This document shows positions 1 through 8,510 of a stretch of DNA of 64,000 bases, one piece after another; the first letter of the stretch is position 1; every line of letters starts with the position of its first letter. A program made the translations under genes and the position numbers. This DNA is from JAEUIG01 sp046349775 (lineage in GTDB: Bacteria > Planctomycetota > Planctomycetia > Planctomycetales > Planctomycetaceae): positions 1-64,000 of the forward strand of contig JAXMBS010000031.1 in NCBI GenBank assembly GCA_046349775.1, read 5' to 3'. Below the pieces are notes generated by a model, which saw only the letters and a program-made list of their open reading frames with translations, searched no databases and was not told the origin of the DNA.

Positions 1-1325
1 TCGCAGTCCCACTGGTCGAGTTGTTCCGCTTGCGCTGCTTCCCGTTGCTCCCGTTCCGCCTGTTGCGGGCTGGTCTCCGGCAAGTCGACGACGTTTACGT
101 CACTCCAGACTCCGCGGTTCGTCTTGTAAACCGAAGACGTGCTATGGAAGAACCCGGCCATCCCGTAATAGTCCTGCTGTGACACAGGGTCGAATTTGTG
201 TGCGTGACACCGGGCACATTCGAGGGTCATGGCCAGAAACGCTTTGCCGACCTTGCTGACCTGCTGGTCGACGATGTCCACCAGCAGCTTCTCCTTGTCG
301 GCTTCGACAATTTCGACGTCGCCCAGGACCAGGAAGCCGGTCGCCGTCAGATTGGTCGCCCGCTCCTCCACGGTCGCGTACGGCAACAGGTCCCCGGCGA
401 TCTGCTCGCGAATGAAACGGTCGAACGGCTTGTCGCTGTTGAAGGCGTCGATGACGTAGTCGCGATACCGCCACGCGTACTGTGCGAAGACCGAGTTCGA
501 CGTGCCGATCTGATCGGCGTAACCCACGAGATCGAGCCAGTGCCGGGCCCAACGCTCGCCGAACTCACGGGAACCAAGCAGCCTGTCCACGACGACTTCA
601 AACGCCTGCGGGAACTGGTCTTCCTCGAAGGCTCGAATGTCCTGCGGGGTTGGCGGGAGGCCGGTCAGATCGAACGTGACGCGCCGCAGCCACGTGTATC
701 GATCGGCGTCGGCGACCGGATGCAGATCCTTGTGCTCGAGCGCTGCCAGGACAAACCTGTCGATGTCGCCGAGGGGCCAATCCATGTTGGCCACATCCGG
801 CGGAGGCGAATTGCGCAGCGGCTGAAACGCCCAGTGCTTGCGGCCGGCCTCGATGTCGATCGTCGCGTCGGACTGAACCGTGTCCGACACGCGCGGGTCA
901 TGCGCTCCCTCGACCACCCAGCGCTCCAGGCGGGCAATCAGCTCATCAGGCAACTTGCCCGAGGGGGGCATCTTATGATCGGCGTAGCGGACAGCTGTAA
1001 TCAGCAGGCTCTTCTCCGGCTCGCCGGGGACGACCGCCGGACCAGAATCGCCTCCCTTCGCCCAGCCGCTGCGCGAGTCAAGCACTAAGCCGCCCTGAAT
1101 TTCCGCCGCGTCGTGACTATGGCACTCGAAGCAGTGCTGCTTCAGAATCGGCAGCACTTCTTGCAGAAAAGCCGTCTCGGCCTGAGCGTTGGCGTCGGCC
1201 GCGGCGGATTCGTCCGCTGTCGGGTCGTCGCCGGCGCTCACTGCGCCTGCCAGCCATCCCGCTGCCATCAACGTGATCACCACAGGCGGCACTCGTCGCA
1301 ATCTGGTCGAGTATTCGCCGAGCAT
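1..1325 (-). CDS. PSD1 cytochrome-c-like / DUF1549 domain protein (3' end beyond window)
   Basis: The frame is open from an ATG at 1325 to the window edge, so only the N-terminal ~440 residues are present. A Sec-type signal peptide (about residues 12-31) is followed by a PSD1 cytochrome-c-like domain with CFECH at residues 65-69 and a distal MPP motif. DUF1549 follows, with the characteristic FDLTGLPPTP and HWLDL blocks and a second heme-like motif, CARCHAHKFDP. A GAGGAAGAG ribosome-binding site lies just upstream of the start. The family is abundant in planctomycetes, is predicted to be exported, and usually sits beside a DUF1501 gene. Its biochemical role is not established. The usual C-terminal DUF1553 domain would lie outside the window. 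Confidence 0.9.
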   Translation of the reverse strand, partial: MLGEYSTRLRRVPPVVITLMAAGWLAGAVSAGDDPTADESAAADANAQAETAFLQEVLPILKQHCFECHSHDAAEIQGGLVLDSRSGWAKGGDSGPAVVPGEPEKSLLITAVRYADHKMPPSGKLPDELIARLERWVVEGAHDPRVSDTVQSDATIDIEAGRKHWAFQPLRNSPPPDVANMDWPLGDIDRFVLAALEHKDLHPVADADRYTWLRRVTFDLTGLPPTPQDIRAFEEDQFPQAFEVVVDRLLGSREFGERWARHWLDLVGYADQIGTSNSVFAQYAWRYRDYVIDAFNSDKPFDRFIREQIAGDLLPYATVEERATNLTATGFLVLGDVEIVEADKEKLLVDIVDQQVSKVGKAFLAMTLECARCHAHKFDPVSQQDYYGMAGFFHSTSSVYKTNRGVWSDVNVVDLPETSPQQAEREQREAAQAEQLDQWDC

Positions 1326-1708
1326 GTCTCTTCCTCACCGAAACCGTCTTTCGTGTGCCCTCAATATACTCGATGTGATGAACCGGCGGCACCTTTCACC
1401 GCTCGACGAATTGCTCCACGCGCTGCAAGTCGGTCTGAACGCACCATCCGCTGCACGCAGGCGAACCGTCTGCCCGAACTTCTTTATCTCCGGCGCTCCC
1501 GGTACAACGCTAGCCGGAGAGCAGTTCGTCGGTCTGCCGGCGCCTCGCGACCGGCGAGCCGCAGTAGTGTGCAGCGGACACGCAGTCATCCGCGAATGGG
1601 CTGCACCGTCGTAGAAGACGGCCCGGCGTCGCTGAATATGCCGCGTGCGCATCCATCGGCGACGCAGAAACCTTTGCTTTGTCTATCGCATGGCTGATGG
1701 GAGTGCAT
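1326..1708. other. Divergent intergenic region, no gene recognised
   Basis: This stretch separates the divergent PSD1 and ppk2 genes and should hold both promoters. The short open frames across it have no recognisable protein features. No clear -35/-10 pair or operator was identified by eye. Confidence 0.5.
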
Positions 1709-2533
1709 ATGAGCAACAAGAAACAGCGTCACGACGAGAACCCCGCAACCGACGAACGTGAGCCGCTGAAGAAAAAAGAGTACGCCCGGGCGCTCAAGAA
1801 GTTGCACGTCGAGCTGGTCAAACTGCAGGAATGGGTCAAGCATGCTGGTCTGAAGGTGTGCATCCTGTTTGAAGGGCGTGATGGCGCCGGCAAGGGAGGG
1901 GTGATCAAGGCGCTGACCGAACGCGTCAGTCCGCGCGTGTTCCGCGTCATCGCGCTGCCCGCGCCGACCGAACGCGAGAAGTCGCAAATGTACATCCAGC
2001 GGTACCTACCGCATTTGCCGGCCGCGGGAGAAGTCGTGATCTTCGACCGCAGCTGGTACAACCGGGCCGGCGTCGAGCGGGTGATGGGCTTCTGCACCGA
2101 AGCACAGGCGCAGCAGTTCCTGCGCGTGGCACCGCTGGTCGAAAAGGCAATCGTGAATTCCGGTGTGATCCTCCTGAAATACTGGTTGGAGGTCAGCCCG
2201 GACGAGCAGACGCGCCGGCTCGAGTCGCGGATCGAGGACGGACGGAAGCTCTGGAAGCTCTCGCCCATGGACCTCAAGTCTTACAGCCGGTGGTACGACT
2301 ATTCTCGAGCTCGGGACGACATGTTCGCAACCACCGATACGGACTGGGCGCCATGGTACGTTGTCCGCTCCGACGACAAGGAACGCGCTCGGCTCAACAC
2401 GATTCGCCACCTGCTCAGCCAGGTTCCCTATGAAGATACTCCGCGCGAGAAGATTGAGCTGCCGAAGCGCCAGAAGCCGGGGGACTATCAGGAATCATCG
2501 CATCCGTACAAGTACGTCGCGGAGGAGTATTGA
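1709..2533 (+). CDS. ppk2: Polyphosphate kinase 2 (PPK2, class I-like)
   Basis: The 274-residue product belongs to the PPK2 family, which transfers phosphate between polyphosphate and nucleoside diphosphates in the cytosol. Visible motifs are Walker A EGRDGAGKGG (about residues 55-64), the Walker B/lid block FDRSWYNR (112-119), and the family block LKYWLEVS followed by KLWKLSPMDL. The single PPK2 domain and its length fit class I enzymes. An upstream in-frame start exists at 1679, but GGGAG at 1699-1703 lies 5 nt before the ATG at 1709, so that start is preferred. The gene stands 90 nt upstream of an oxidase operon; any functional link between them is only inference. Confidence 0.93.
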   Translation: MSNKKQRHDENPATDEREPLKKKEYARALKKLHVELVKLQEWVKHAGLKVCILFEGRDGAGKGGVIKALTERVSPRVFRVIALPAPTEREKSQMYIQRYLPHLPAAGEVVIFDRSWYNRAGVERVMGFCTEAQAQQFLRVAPLVEKAIVNSGVILLKYWLEVSPDEQTRRLESRIEDGRKLWKLSPMDLKSYSRWYDYSRARDDMFATTDTDWAPWYVVRSDDKERARLNTIRHLLSQVPYEDTPREKIELPKRQKPGDYQESSHPYKYVAEEY

Positions 2534-2623
2534 CGCCCGCATGTGGCCTGTGGGCTGCATTGACCGGCTTGCATTTGCTGAGCTTCAGCCGCGCAGGGAG
2601 TCAGGAAGGGTGCGTTTCAAACG

Positions 2624-4042
2624 GTGACCGGCGACTTTCCGTACTATCCGATCAACGATTTCGGCCCCGCCATGAAGGGCATGGTGATCGGCGCGCTCGG
2701 CATCGTGCACGTGTTCCTGGCGCAGTTCGGGATCGGCGGCGGACTGCTCTTGTGTTACTTCCAGTGGCTCGCGCAGACCGGACGTGAGCCGCTGGCTCGG
2801 CGGTTCACTGACGGGTACTTCAAGTTCGTCGTGCTGGTGAGCTTCGTACTTGGGGCAATTACCGGCGTCGGGATGTGGTTCACCGCCATTCAGGTCAGCC
2901 CCCGCACCATCGGCGCCATGGTCGGCGAGTTCCACTGGGTCTGGGCGATTGAGTGGCTGTTCTTCTGCCTCGAAATCGTCGCCGGCTATTGCTTCTATCG
3001 TTATGGTCCGCGGCTCGACGATCGCAGCCGCATGACGTTGCTGGCGATCTACTCGATCGGCTCATGGTTCAGCCTGTTCTGGATTAATGGCATCCTGTCG
3101 TGGCAACTGACGCCGGGACGTTACCTCCAGACCGGCCTGATGTGGGACGGCTTCTTCAATCCCAGCTTCTTCCCGTCGGTGATCTTCCGGACCATCACCT
3201 CGATGGCCATCGCTGCACTGGCCGCGTTTCTGGTTGTCAATCTGCTGTCCGAGTTCGATCGACGTCAGCGCGAGGCACTGATCCATTGCGCGGCGCGGTT
3301 CCTGACGCCAGCACTCGGAATGCCGATCCTGGGCGTCTGGTACTTCCTCGTGATTCCGCCGGATAGCCGCGCCTGGGCGCTCGGCGGCAACGTCCCGATG
3401 ATGATGTTCTTCGTGCTGGCGATCGTGTGCTCCACACTGATTTCCGGTTATGCGCTGATCGGGTTGCTGCGACTGGGATTGTTCGTCAACGCCGCCACCT
3501 CGTCGCTGCTGCTGTCGCTGGCGCTATTGGCGACCGCGTTCGCGGAGTTCGTCCGCGAAGGGGTCCGCAAGCCGTATTCGATTCGCGGCTACTTGTACTC
3601 GAATTCCCTGACCGCAGCCGATGTCCGCCGGTTCCGCGAGATCGGCTGCACGCGCGACGATCCCTATCCGCTGCGCGACCGCGATTCGTATCCGAATCCG
3701 CAGGTGGCGCTTGGCGCGCAGGTGTTTCGCAACCTGTGCAGCGCCTGTCATACGCCCGCCGCCTCGAACGGCCTGGCCGACCTCACCGAGCATTGGAGCG
3801 AGACGCAACTGCGGCTCAACATCGCCATGTTGCAGCGGACGAAGCCCTTCATGCCGCCGTTCGCCGGCACCCCGGACGAACTGGAAGCCCTCGTCCAGTG
3901 GCTGCGGTGGATCCATGCGAAACGTCCGGCGGGCTGGAATGAATCGCACGATCCGGCGGCCCTGCGCCAGATTCAACACTGGCTGATCGAGGCGGGGACG
4001 GAGTCAGAACAGGCTGTCGCCGCCCTGGAAGGCAGGCCCTGA
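2624..4042 (+). CDS. Cytochrome bd-superfamily oxidase subunit I with C-terminal cytochrome c domain
   Basis: The 472-residue membrane protein starts with GTG. Its transmembrane part resembles CydA: an early His in GIVHVFLAQFG, the block GVGMWFTAIQ, a Glu-rich helix EFHWVWAIEWLFF, and REGVRKPY where CydA has GRQPW. The long CydA quinol-binding loop is absent. After about eight helices comes a soluble monoheme c domain with CSACH at residues 372-376 and a probable axial Met in FMPPFAG (~410). This architecture matches the cytochrome-c-bearing (OR-C-like) branch of the bd superfamily. It implies electron input from the periplasmic heme rather than directly from quinol, which is inference. The next gene starts immediately after the stop codon. 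The assignment to the superfamily is good; oxygen reduction itself is not shown. Confidence 0.75.
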   Translation: MTGDFPYYPINDFGPAMKGMVIGALGIVHVFLAQFGIGGGLLLCYFQWLAQTGREPLARRFTDGYFKFVVLVSFVLGAITGVGMWFTAIQVSPRTIGAMVGEFHWVWAIEWLFFCLEIVAGYCFYRYGPRLDDRSRMTLLAIYSIGSWFSLFWINGILSWQLTPGRYLQTGLMWDGFFNPSFFPSVIFRTITSMAIAALAAFLVVNLLSEFDRRQREALIHCAARFLTPALGMPILGVWYFLVIPPDSRAWALGGNVPMMMFFVLAIVCSTLISGYALIGLLRLGLFVNAATSSLLLSLALLATAFAEFVREGVRKPYSIRGYLYSNSLTAADVRRFREIGCTRDDPYPLRDRDSYPNPQVALGAQVFRNLCSACHTPAASNGLADLTEHWSETQLRLNIAMLQRTKPFMPPFAGTPDELEALVQWLRWIHAKRPAGWNESHDPAALRQIQHWLIEAGTESEQAVAALEGRP

Positions 4043-5152
4043 ATGCACGCTCCCTTCCCGTTCGGCTTTCCGTTTCACACGGCCGTCTACCTGACGCTGC
4101 TGGTCGCCACGTGGGTGTTGCACGTCGCCTTCATGCACTACGTGCTCGGCGGCGCCGTGTATCTCGCCGTCCGCACCGTCAGCCAGGGACGCCGGGCCGA
4201 CGGTTGCACGCCTGCCACGCTGCTGCGGGAGTGGCTGCCGTTTGTGCTCAGCGCCGCGATCACCGCCGGCATCGCTCCGCTGCTGTTCGCGCAGGTCGTC
4301 TATCAGCAGCGGTTCTATACGGCCAATCTGCTGTTGTTCTACCGCTGGCTGGCGATCCTGCCGGCGCTGTTGGTCGCCTTCTACCTCCTGTACCTGCTGA
4401 AAGCGCAAGCGCCGGTCCTGCAGCGACTGGCGTTCCGGATCACCGCCAAACTGGCTGTGTGCGGCTGCTTTCTGTACGTGGCCTGGTTGTGGACGACCAA
4501 TCACCTCCTGAGCGTGCAGAACCTCGAGACCTGGACGCGGCAGTACGCGGCGGGGACCGTGATGTACCACACGGGTGAAGCGCTTCCTCGCCTGGGACTG
4601 TGGCTGGCCAGCGCGTTACCGACCCTGGCGGTGTGGCTGGCCTGGCAGTTGTGGTTCAATTCCGACAGCGGTCCCGACATGGTGGCGGATGTCCATCGTG
4701 ACGCTGCGCGTGCCGATGTCCGCCACGTCGCTTCCGTTGCCCTTGGCGGCCTGGCACTCATGTGCGTCTTCGCAGGCATCTACGTCCAACTCCTGCCGGC
4801 GGAAGTCCGCCGGGTGCTGACCGGCCCGCTCGCTGGCACGTATCTGACAGCGGCCTGCTGTGGGATGGCGGTTCAGTTTTTCGTCTGGATCGCGCTCTGT
4901 CGGCGACCGGAGTTGGATCGCACGAAACTGGCGACACTCACCGCGGGTCTGGCCACGACGCTCATTGGGCTGGGCGTCCTGCGCGAGACGATCCGGCTCG
5001 CGCGGCTCGAGATCGCCGATCTGTTCCCGGCGCACCAGGCCGCGGCGGCCGTCAGCGGCCGCTGGTTATTCGTGGCCGTGCTGATCGTGAATTCGAGCCT
5101 GATCGTCTGGTGCCTGCGCATCGCCCGGCGTGCCGGACGAGCGGATTCGTAA
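4043..5152 (+). CDS. Membrane partner subunit of the bd-like oxidase
   Basis: The ATG follows the upstream TGA with no gap, indicating translational coupling. The 369-residue product is predicted to have about eight to nine transmembrane helices. It contains His-bearing blocks near the N-terminus (LHVAFMHYVLGG), an LLFAQVVYQQRFYTANLL segment, and LRETIRLARL near the end. It has no CXXCH. The membrane topology and position suggest the second subunit of the upstream c-heme oxidase, replacing CydB, and possibly itself a divergent CydA-like protein because of its conserved His and Glu residues. The partner role rests mainly on context. Confidence 0.65.
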   Translation: MHAPFPFGFPFHTAVYLTLLVATWVLHVAFMHYVLGGAVYLAVRTVSQGRRADGCTPATLLREWLPFVLSAAITAGIAPLLFAQVVYQQRFYTANLLLFYRWLAILPALLVAFYLLYLLKAQAPVLQRLAFRITAKLAVCGCFLYVAWLWTTNHLLSVQNLETWTRQYAAGTVMYHTGEALPRLGLWLASALPTLAVWLAWQLWFNSDSGPDMVADVHRDAARADVRHVASVALGGLALMCVFAGIYVQLLPAEVRRVLTGPLAGTYLTAACCGMAVQFFVWIALCRRPELDRTKLATLTAGLATTLIGLGVLRETIRLARLEIADLFPAHQAAAAVSGRWLFVAVLIVNSSLIVWCLRIARRAGRADS

Positions 5153-5325
5153 CGCGCAGGGCGCCCGATGACCGGCCGGTGCGCCGCATTCGGGGGGGAG
5201 GGGGCGGGATTCCGTTGCTCTTGCCGCTGATCCTCACCCCAATTTGACTAAATCCCCTCGTGACCTATGTTTTTCCTGACCGGTCTGATCCACCGGACTG
5301 TTTCGCGTTTCTGTGCAAATTGCGC

Positions 5326-5382
5326 AAGCGCGGCAAGGAAAGCTAGGAGCTTTGAGGGGACCTTGCCGCGCTTCTTTTATTT
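5326..5382 (+). terminator. Strong rho-independent terminator
   Basis: AAGCGCGGCAAGG (5326-5338) pairs perfectly with CCTTGCCGCGCTT (5361-5373), and a T-rich tail, TTCTTTTATTT, follows. The loop contains a second short stem, AAAGCT/AGCTTT (about 5339-5353). It lies about 175 nt after the oxidase operon and before the TPR lipoprotein gene. The rest of the 5153-5576 gap holds nothing recognised. Confidence 0.85.
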
Positions 5383-5576
5383 CTCCACTTGAGCGCAAGT
5401 CGGGCCAGCCCGCGATTGCGACGAAAATCGTCGCAACTCTGACGTCTGTAGCGGATTTGACGCCCGCTCGCGTTCTGCTGCTGCCGATATCTCTGAGAGG
5501 GACCGGTTCCCGTGAACCGCAGTCCGCGCCCGTCTCCCGGGCGACGGAACCTTCCTCCTGCGGTGACCCGCACCCT

Positions 5577-6788
5577 ATGGATTTCCGTGATCTCCTCTGG
5601 CGTCGCCGCCGCAGCCGACCTCCGGTTTTGCGCCGGTCGGTAGCGGCCCTGCTAATGGGCCTGGCTGCGGCATCCGGCTGCCAGTCGCTGCCGCGACCGT
5701 TTCAGTCGCAGTTCGACCGCGAAACGCAGCAGATCCTCGACGGCGGCGAACGGCTCGATGCGGCCGTCGCGGAGTATCAGTCTGGCGACATCCAGCAGGC
5801 CCTCGAGGAAACTCGCCGGGCGCGCGAAAGCGATCCGTCAATGGCCGCGGCCTACGAGCTGGAAGCATTGCTGCATGCCGATCTGGGAAACCGGGGACAA
5901 CACATCGCGGCCTTAAGGAACATCATCGCGACGAACCGTGATTCGGCGAAAATCCAGAGTTCGGCCGGACGCATGCTGTATGAAGCCGGAGAACACGCCG
6001 ACGGCCTTGCCGCCATGCAGCGTGCTGTGCAACTGGCGCCGCGTGAAACGACGTACGCGCGCGATCTGGCCGGCATCTACCTGCAAGACGGCAATCTGAC
6101 GACCGCCGCCGCCGTCCTCACGGCCGCGCAGATTCAGAATCCAAACGATCGCGTGCTCCCCGTGGCTCTCGCCCGGCTCTACGAAACCGCCGGCGAATGG
6201 ACGCTGGCGCTTCAGCACTACCAGCAGGTCGTCCAGAGCGAACCACGCAATGCCCTCTGGCGACGGCAGCTCGCCAAGTGCGCCTACCGTTTGCAGCGCT
6301 ATCCCCTCGCGGCGGCCGAATATCAGCGCTGCCTCGAAACGGATACCAGCATGCTGTCGGTCACCGATCGCATCGAGTTTGGCGACGCCTGTCTGCGCAG
6401 CGGCGAAATCGAACGCGCCAGGTGGTTGTTCGACCAGCTGGCCGAACAGGGGCACGATACCCACGATGTCTGCGTCCTGCGCGGCGTGTGCGCCCTCCGC
6501 AGCAATAATCCGGCGCTGGCCGAGCAGATCTTCTCCCAGGCCGCCGACCGGTGGCCCAACGACACCGCTCTGGAACTGCTGCTCAACAACAGTCGCGTAG
6601 CGCGCTCGCAGATTGTCCAGACCGGAGTCCAGATCAAACCCACGAATCGGGCGCAGGCCCCGACGATTGCGCCGTCCGTGTCAATTCCATCACCAAGTTC
6701 GCCGCCGGCCAGTTCTTCTCAGGCCGATCTGCTCTCTGAGCCCACTGACGCCGAATGGCTCGCTCCCCGCACGTCCACTCCGCGCTAG
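5577..6788 (+). CDS. TPR-repeat lipoprotein
   Basis: The frame is open from 5313, but the ATG at 5577 begins a proper export signal: an Arg-rich start, a hydrophobic stretch (LLMGLAAAS) and a lipobox ending ASGC. The mature protein therefore begins at a lipidated Cys. The rest of the 403-residue product is a run of tetratricopeptide repeats (blocks such as ALEETRRARESDPSMAAAYE and LYETAGEWTLALQHYQQV), ending in a Pro/Ser-rich, low-complexity tail. It is probably a protein-interaction scaffold anchored in a membrane. No specific partner can be named. Confidence 0.82.
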   Translation: MDFRDLLWRRRRSRPPVLRRSVAALLMGLAAASGCQSLPRPFQSQFDRETQQILDGGERLDAAVAEYQSGDIQQALEETRRARESDPSMAAAYELEALLHADLGNRGQHIAALRNIIATNRDSAKIQSSAGRMLYEAGEHADGLAAMQRAVQLAPRETTYARDLAGIYLQDGNLTTAAAVLTAAQIQNPNDRVLPVALARLYETAGEWTLALQHYQQVVQSEPRNALWRRQLAKCAYRLQRYPLAAAEYQRCLETDTSMLSVTDRIEFGDACLRSGEIERARWLFDQLAEQGHDTHDVCVLRGVCALRSNNPALAEQIFSQAADRWPNDTALELLLNNSRVARSQIVQTGVQIKPTNRAQAPTIAPSVSIPSPSSPPASSSQADLLSEPTDAEWLAPRTSTPR

Positions 6789-6816
6789 TGTGGCGTCACG
6801 TCTGAGATTTCCCGTT

Positions 6817-6892
6817 GGGTGCCACTGGCTTCGCCAGTGCAGTCTCAGCCAGACGCCGAATTCATGTCGCACTGGCAGAGCCAGTGGTACCC
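6817..6892. repeat. Inverted pair of CACTGGC/GCCAGTG hairpin repeats
   Basis: Two hairpins, CACTGGC-TTC-GCCAGTG (6823-6839) and CACTGGC-AGA-GCCAGTG (6870-6886), lie in opposite orientation. The flanks are also conserved (GGGTGC before the first, GGTACCC after the second), so each is one copy of a ~24-bp unit. The pair fills the gap between the TPR lipoprotein gene and the convergent cupin gene. It may act as a transcription stop or a REP-like element. Confidence 0.75.
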
Positions 6893-6962
6893 GAATTCTT
6901 AGCTGTGACAAAGTACTTGCGTGGTGTCAATTCTCGAACGACGTGCCACTACTCACGACCCG

Positions 6963-7295
6963 CTACAAATACTCCTCCCGCACCGGATGAAACACATCCA
7001 GTGCCACGCACCCTTCTTCCAGCCCGACGACGCGGTGCTTCACGCCGCCGGGAATGAAGTACAGGTCGCCGGCCCGCAGCACGCGCTCCTGATTTCCGAC
7101 AATAAATCGCGCGCTGCCCGACACGACCATCCCCGCTTGCTCATGCGGGTGTGAGTGCTCTTCGACGACCGCGTGCGGCTCGATCGTCACGTACGACAGC
7201 ATCAGCTCCTGGCCGGCCGCCGCGCGCAAATGCACACCCGGAAAAATCGTGTGCGCCGCCCCGCTCGTGTGATGCAAGAATTTCCCGTGACTCAT
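6963..7295 (-). CDS. Cupin domain protein
   Basis: The 110-residue single-domain cupin shows both conserved motifs: the metal-ligand block HSHPHEQAGMVVSG and the second motif GDLYFIPGGVKHRV. It is predicted to be cytosolic, with no signal peptide. Small cupins of this type bind a divalent metal and range from sugar-related enzymes to regulators, so no substrate can be assigned. It is convergent with the TPR gene and divergent from the creatininase-like gene. Confidence 0.85.
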   Translation of the reverse strand: MSHGKFLHHTSGAAHTIFPGVHLRAAAGQELMLSYVTIEPHAVVEEHSHPHEQAGMVVSGSARFIVGNQERVLRAGDLYFIPGGVKHRVVGLEEGCVALDVFHPVREEYL

Positions 7296-7516
7296 TGGCA
7301 GCGTCCTTCAAATCGTCGATAAGCTCGATTCATCTCCGCCTTGTACCGCAGCATTACCGTCATCCGCCACCCATGTCCTGACTCCCCAACCCGGTCGGCC
7401 CCCTCTCATTCGTCGTCAACGTTGACGAAGCACCCAGCACAACAGACGATCCTCGGCGCGTCCCAATTTGCAATTTGCAATCTTCTTTCCCTCCTTGACC
7501 CCTGGCACCCGCTCCC

Positions 7517-8344
7517 ATGCTCCGCCTCGCGCCCGCTCTCGTCCTCGCACTCCCGCTGCTCGCCGCTATCCCGGATCCCGTCAGTCCCGATCCCAACAGC
7601 CCGCGGCCCATCGACGCGGTTGAATCGGTCTTCATGGAAGACCTCACCTGGATGGAAATCCGCGATCTGTTGCGCTCCGGGACCGACACCGTCATCGTTG
7701 CCACCGGCGGCATCGAACAAAACGGGCCCTACCTCGTCACCAACAAGCACAACATCATTCTGCGCGGCGTAACGGAGACCCTCGCCCACAAGCTCGGCAA
7801 GACGCTCGTCGCGCCGATCGTCCCCTTTGTCCCGGAAGGCAACATCGATCCGCCGACGGACCACATGCGCTATCCGGGCTCCATCAGCGTCACGGCAGAG
7901 ACCTTTGAGAAACTGCTCACCGACATCTGCGGTTCGCTGCGCGCGAACGGCTTTCGCAGGATCGTCCTGATCGGCGACAGCGGCGGCAATCAGACCGGCA
8001 TGCAGAACGTCGCCGCCGCGCTCGCGCAGCAGTGGGCCGGCGACAAGACGCGGATCGCCTACATCCCGGAGTTCTACGACAACGCCGGCATCCTGAAATT
8101 CCTGGAAGACAACGGCATCCACCAGACGCTGGAGGGACTGCACGACGACTTCACGAACTGCTCGCAGATGTGCGCCGTCTCGCCGGATAGCATTCGGGCC
8201 AAACAGCGGATCGCCGCCGGCAAGTTCCACATCAATGGCGTCGAATTGGCGCCGGTAGAACAGACGGCCGCCTGGGGCCGGCGGATTTATGAGTTCCGGG
8301 CCGAGCGCACGACCAATGCGATCCACGCCGCTTTCGGCGACTGA
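7517..8344 (+). CDS. Secreted creatininase-family protein with altered metal ligands
   Basis: The 275-residue protein has an N-terminal signal peptide (about residues 1-17) and the creatininase fold signatures VIVATGGIEQNGPYL and VLIGDSGGNQ. In creatininase the metals are bound by residues of EQHGPHLP...TD and of an NGH-type motif. Here the Glu is kept (E67), but the following His is Asn (N69), the usual Asp position is His (H78), and the second His is Ser (S155). It may belong to a non-canonical subfamily with different chemistry. Export is also unusual for a creatinine amidohydrolase. Family membership is clear; the substrate is unknown. Confidence 0.8.
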   Translation: MLRLAPALVLALPLLAAIPDPVSPDPNSPRPIDAVESVFMEDLTWMEIRDLLRSGTDTVIVATGGIEQNGPYLVTNKHNIILRGVTETLAHKLGKTLVAPIVPFVPEGNIDPPTDHMRYPGSISVTAETFEKLLTDICGSLRANGFRRIVLIGDSGGNQTGMQNVAAALAQQWAGDKTRIAYIPEFYDNAGILKFLEDNGIHQTLEGLHDDFTNCSQMCAVSPDSIRAKQRIAAGKFHINGVELAPVEQTAAWGRRIYEFRAERTTNAIHAAFGD

Positions 8345-8510
8345 ACTGCGGACTGCACGTCAGCGTCGCGCAAAATCGCTGGCGTCGCCCGCTTGCGGTT
8401 TCGCAGACTGACACTTGTGGGATGGCCCGCAGTCCGCCCCGTCACGGTCTCGCATCCCGGATTCGGCAGGGTACAATGCCGTTCGGACACTGCCGACTTC
8501 CGAGCACTCC

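Noticed and set aside
198..1088. 296-residue plus-strand frame near the window start
   Set aside because: It is antisense to the PSD1/DUF1549 coding sequence, which has CFECH and DUF1549 signatures.
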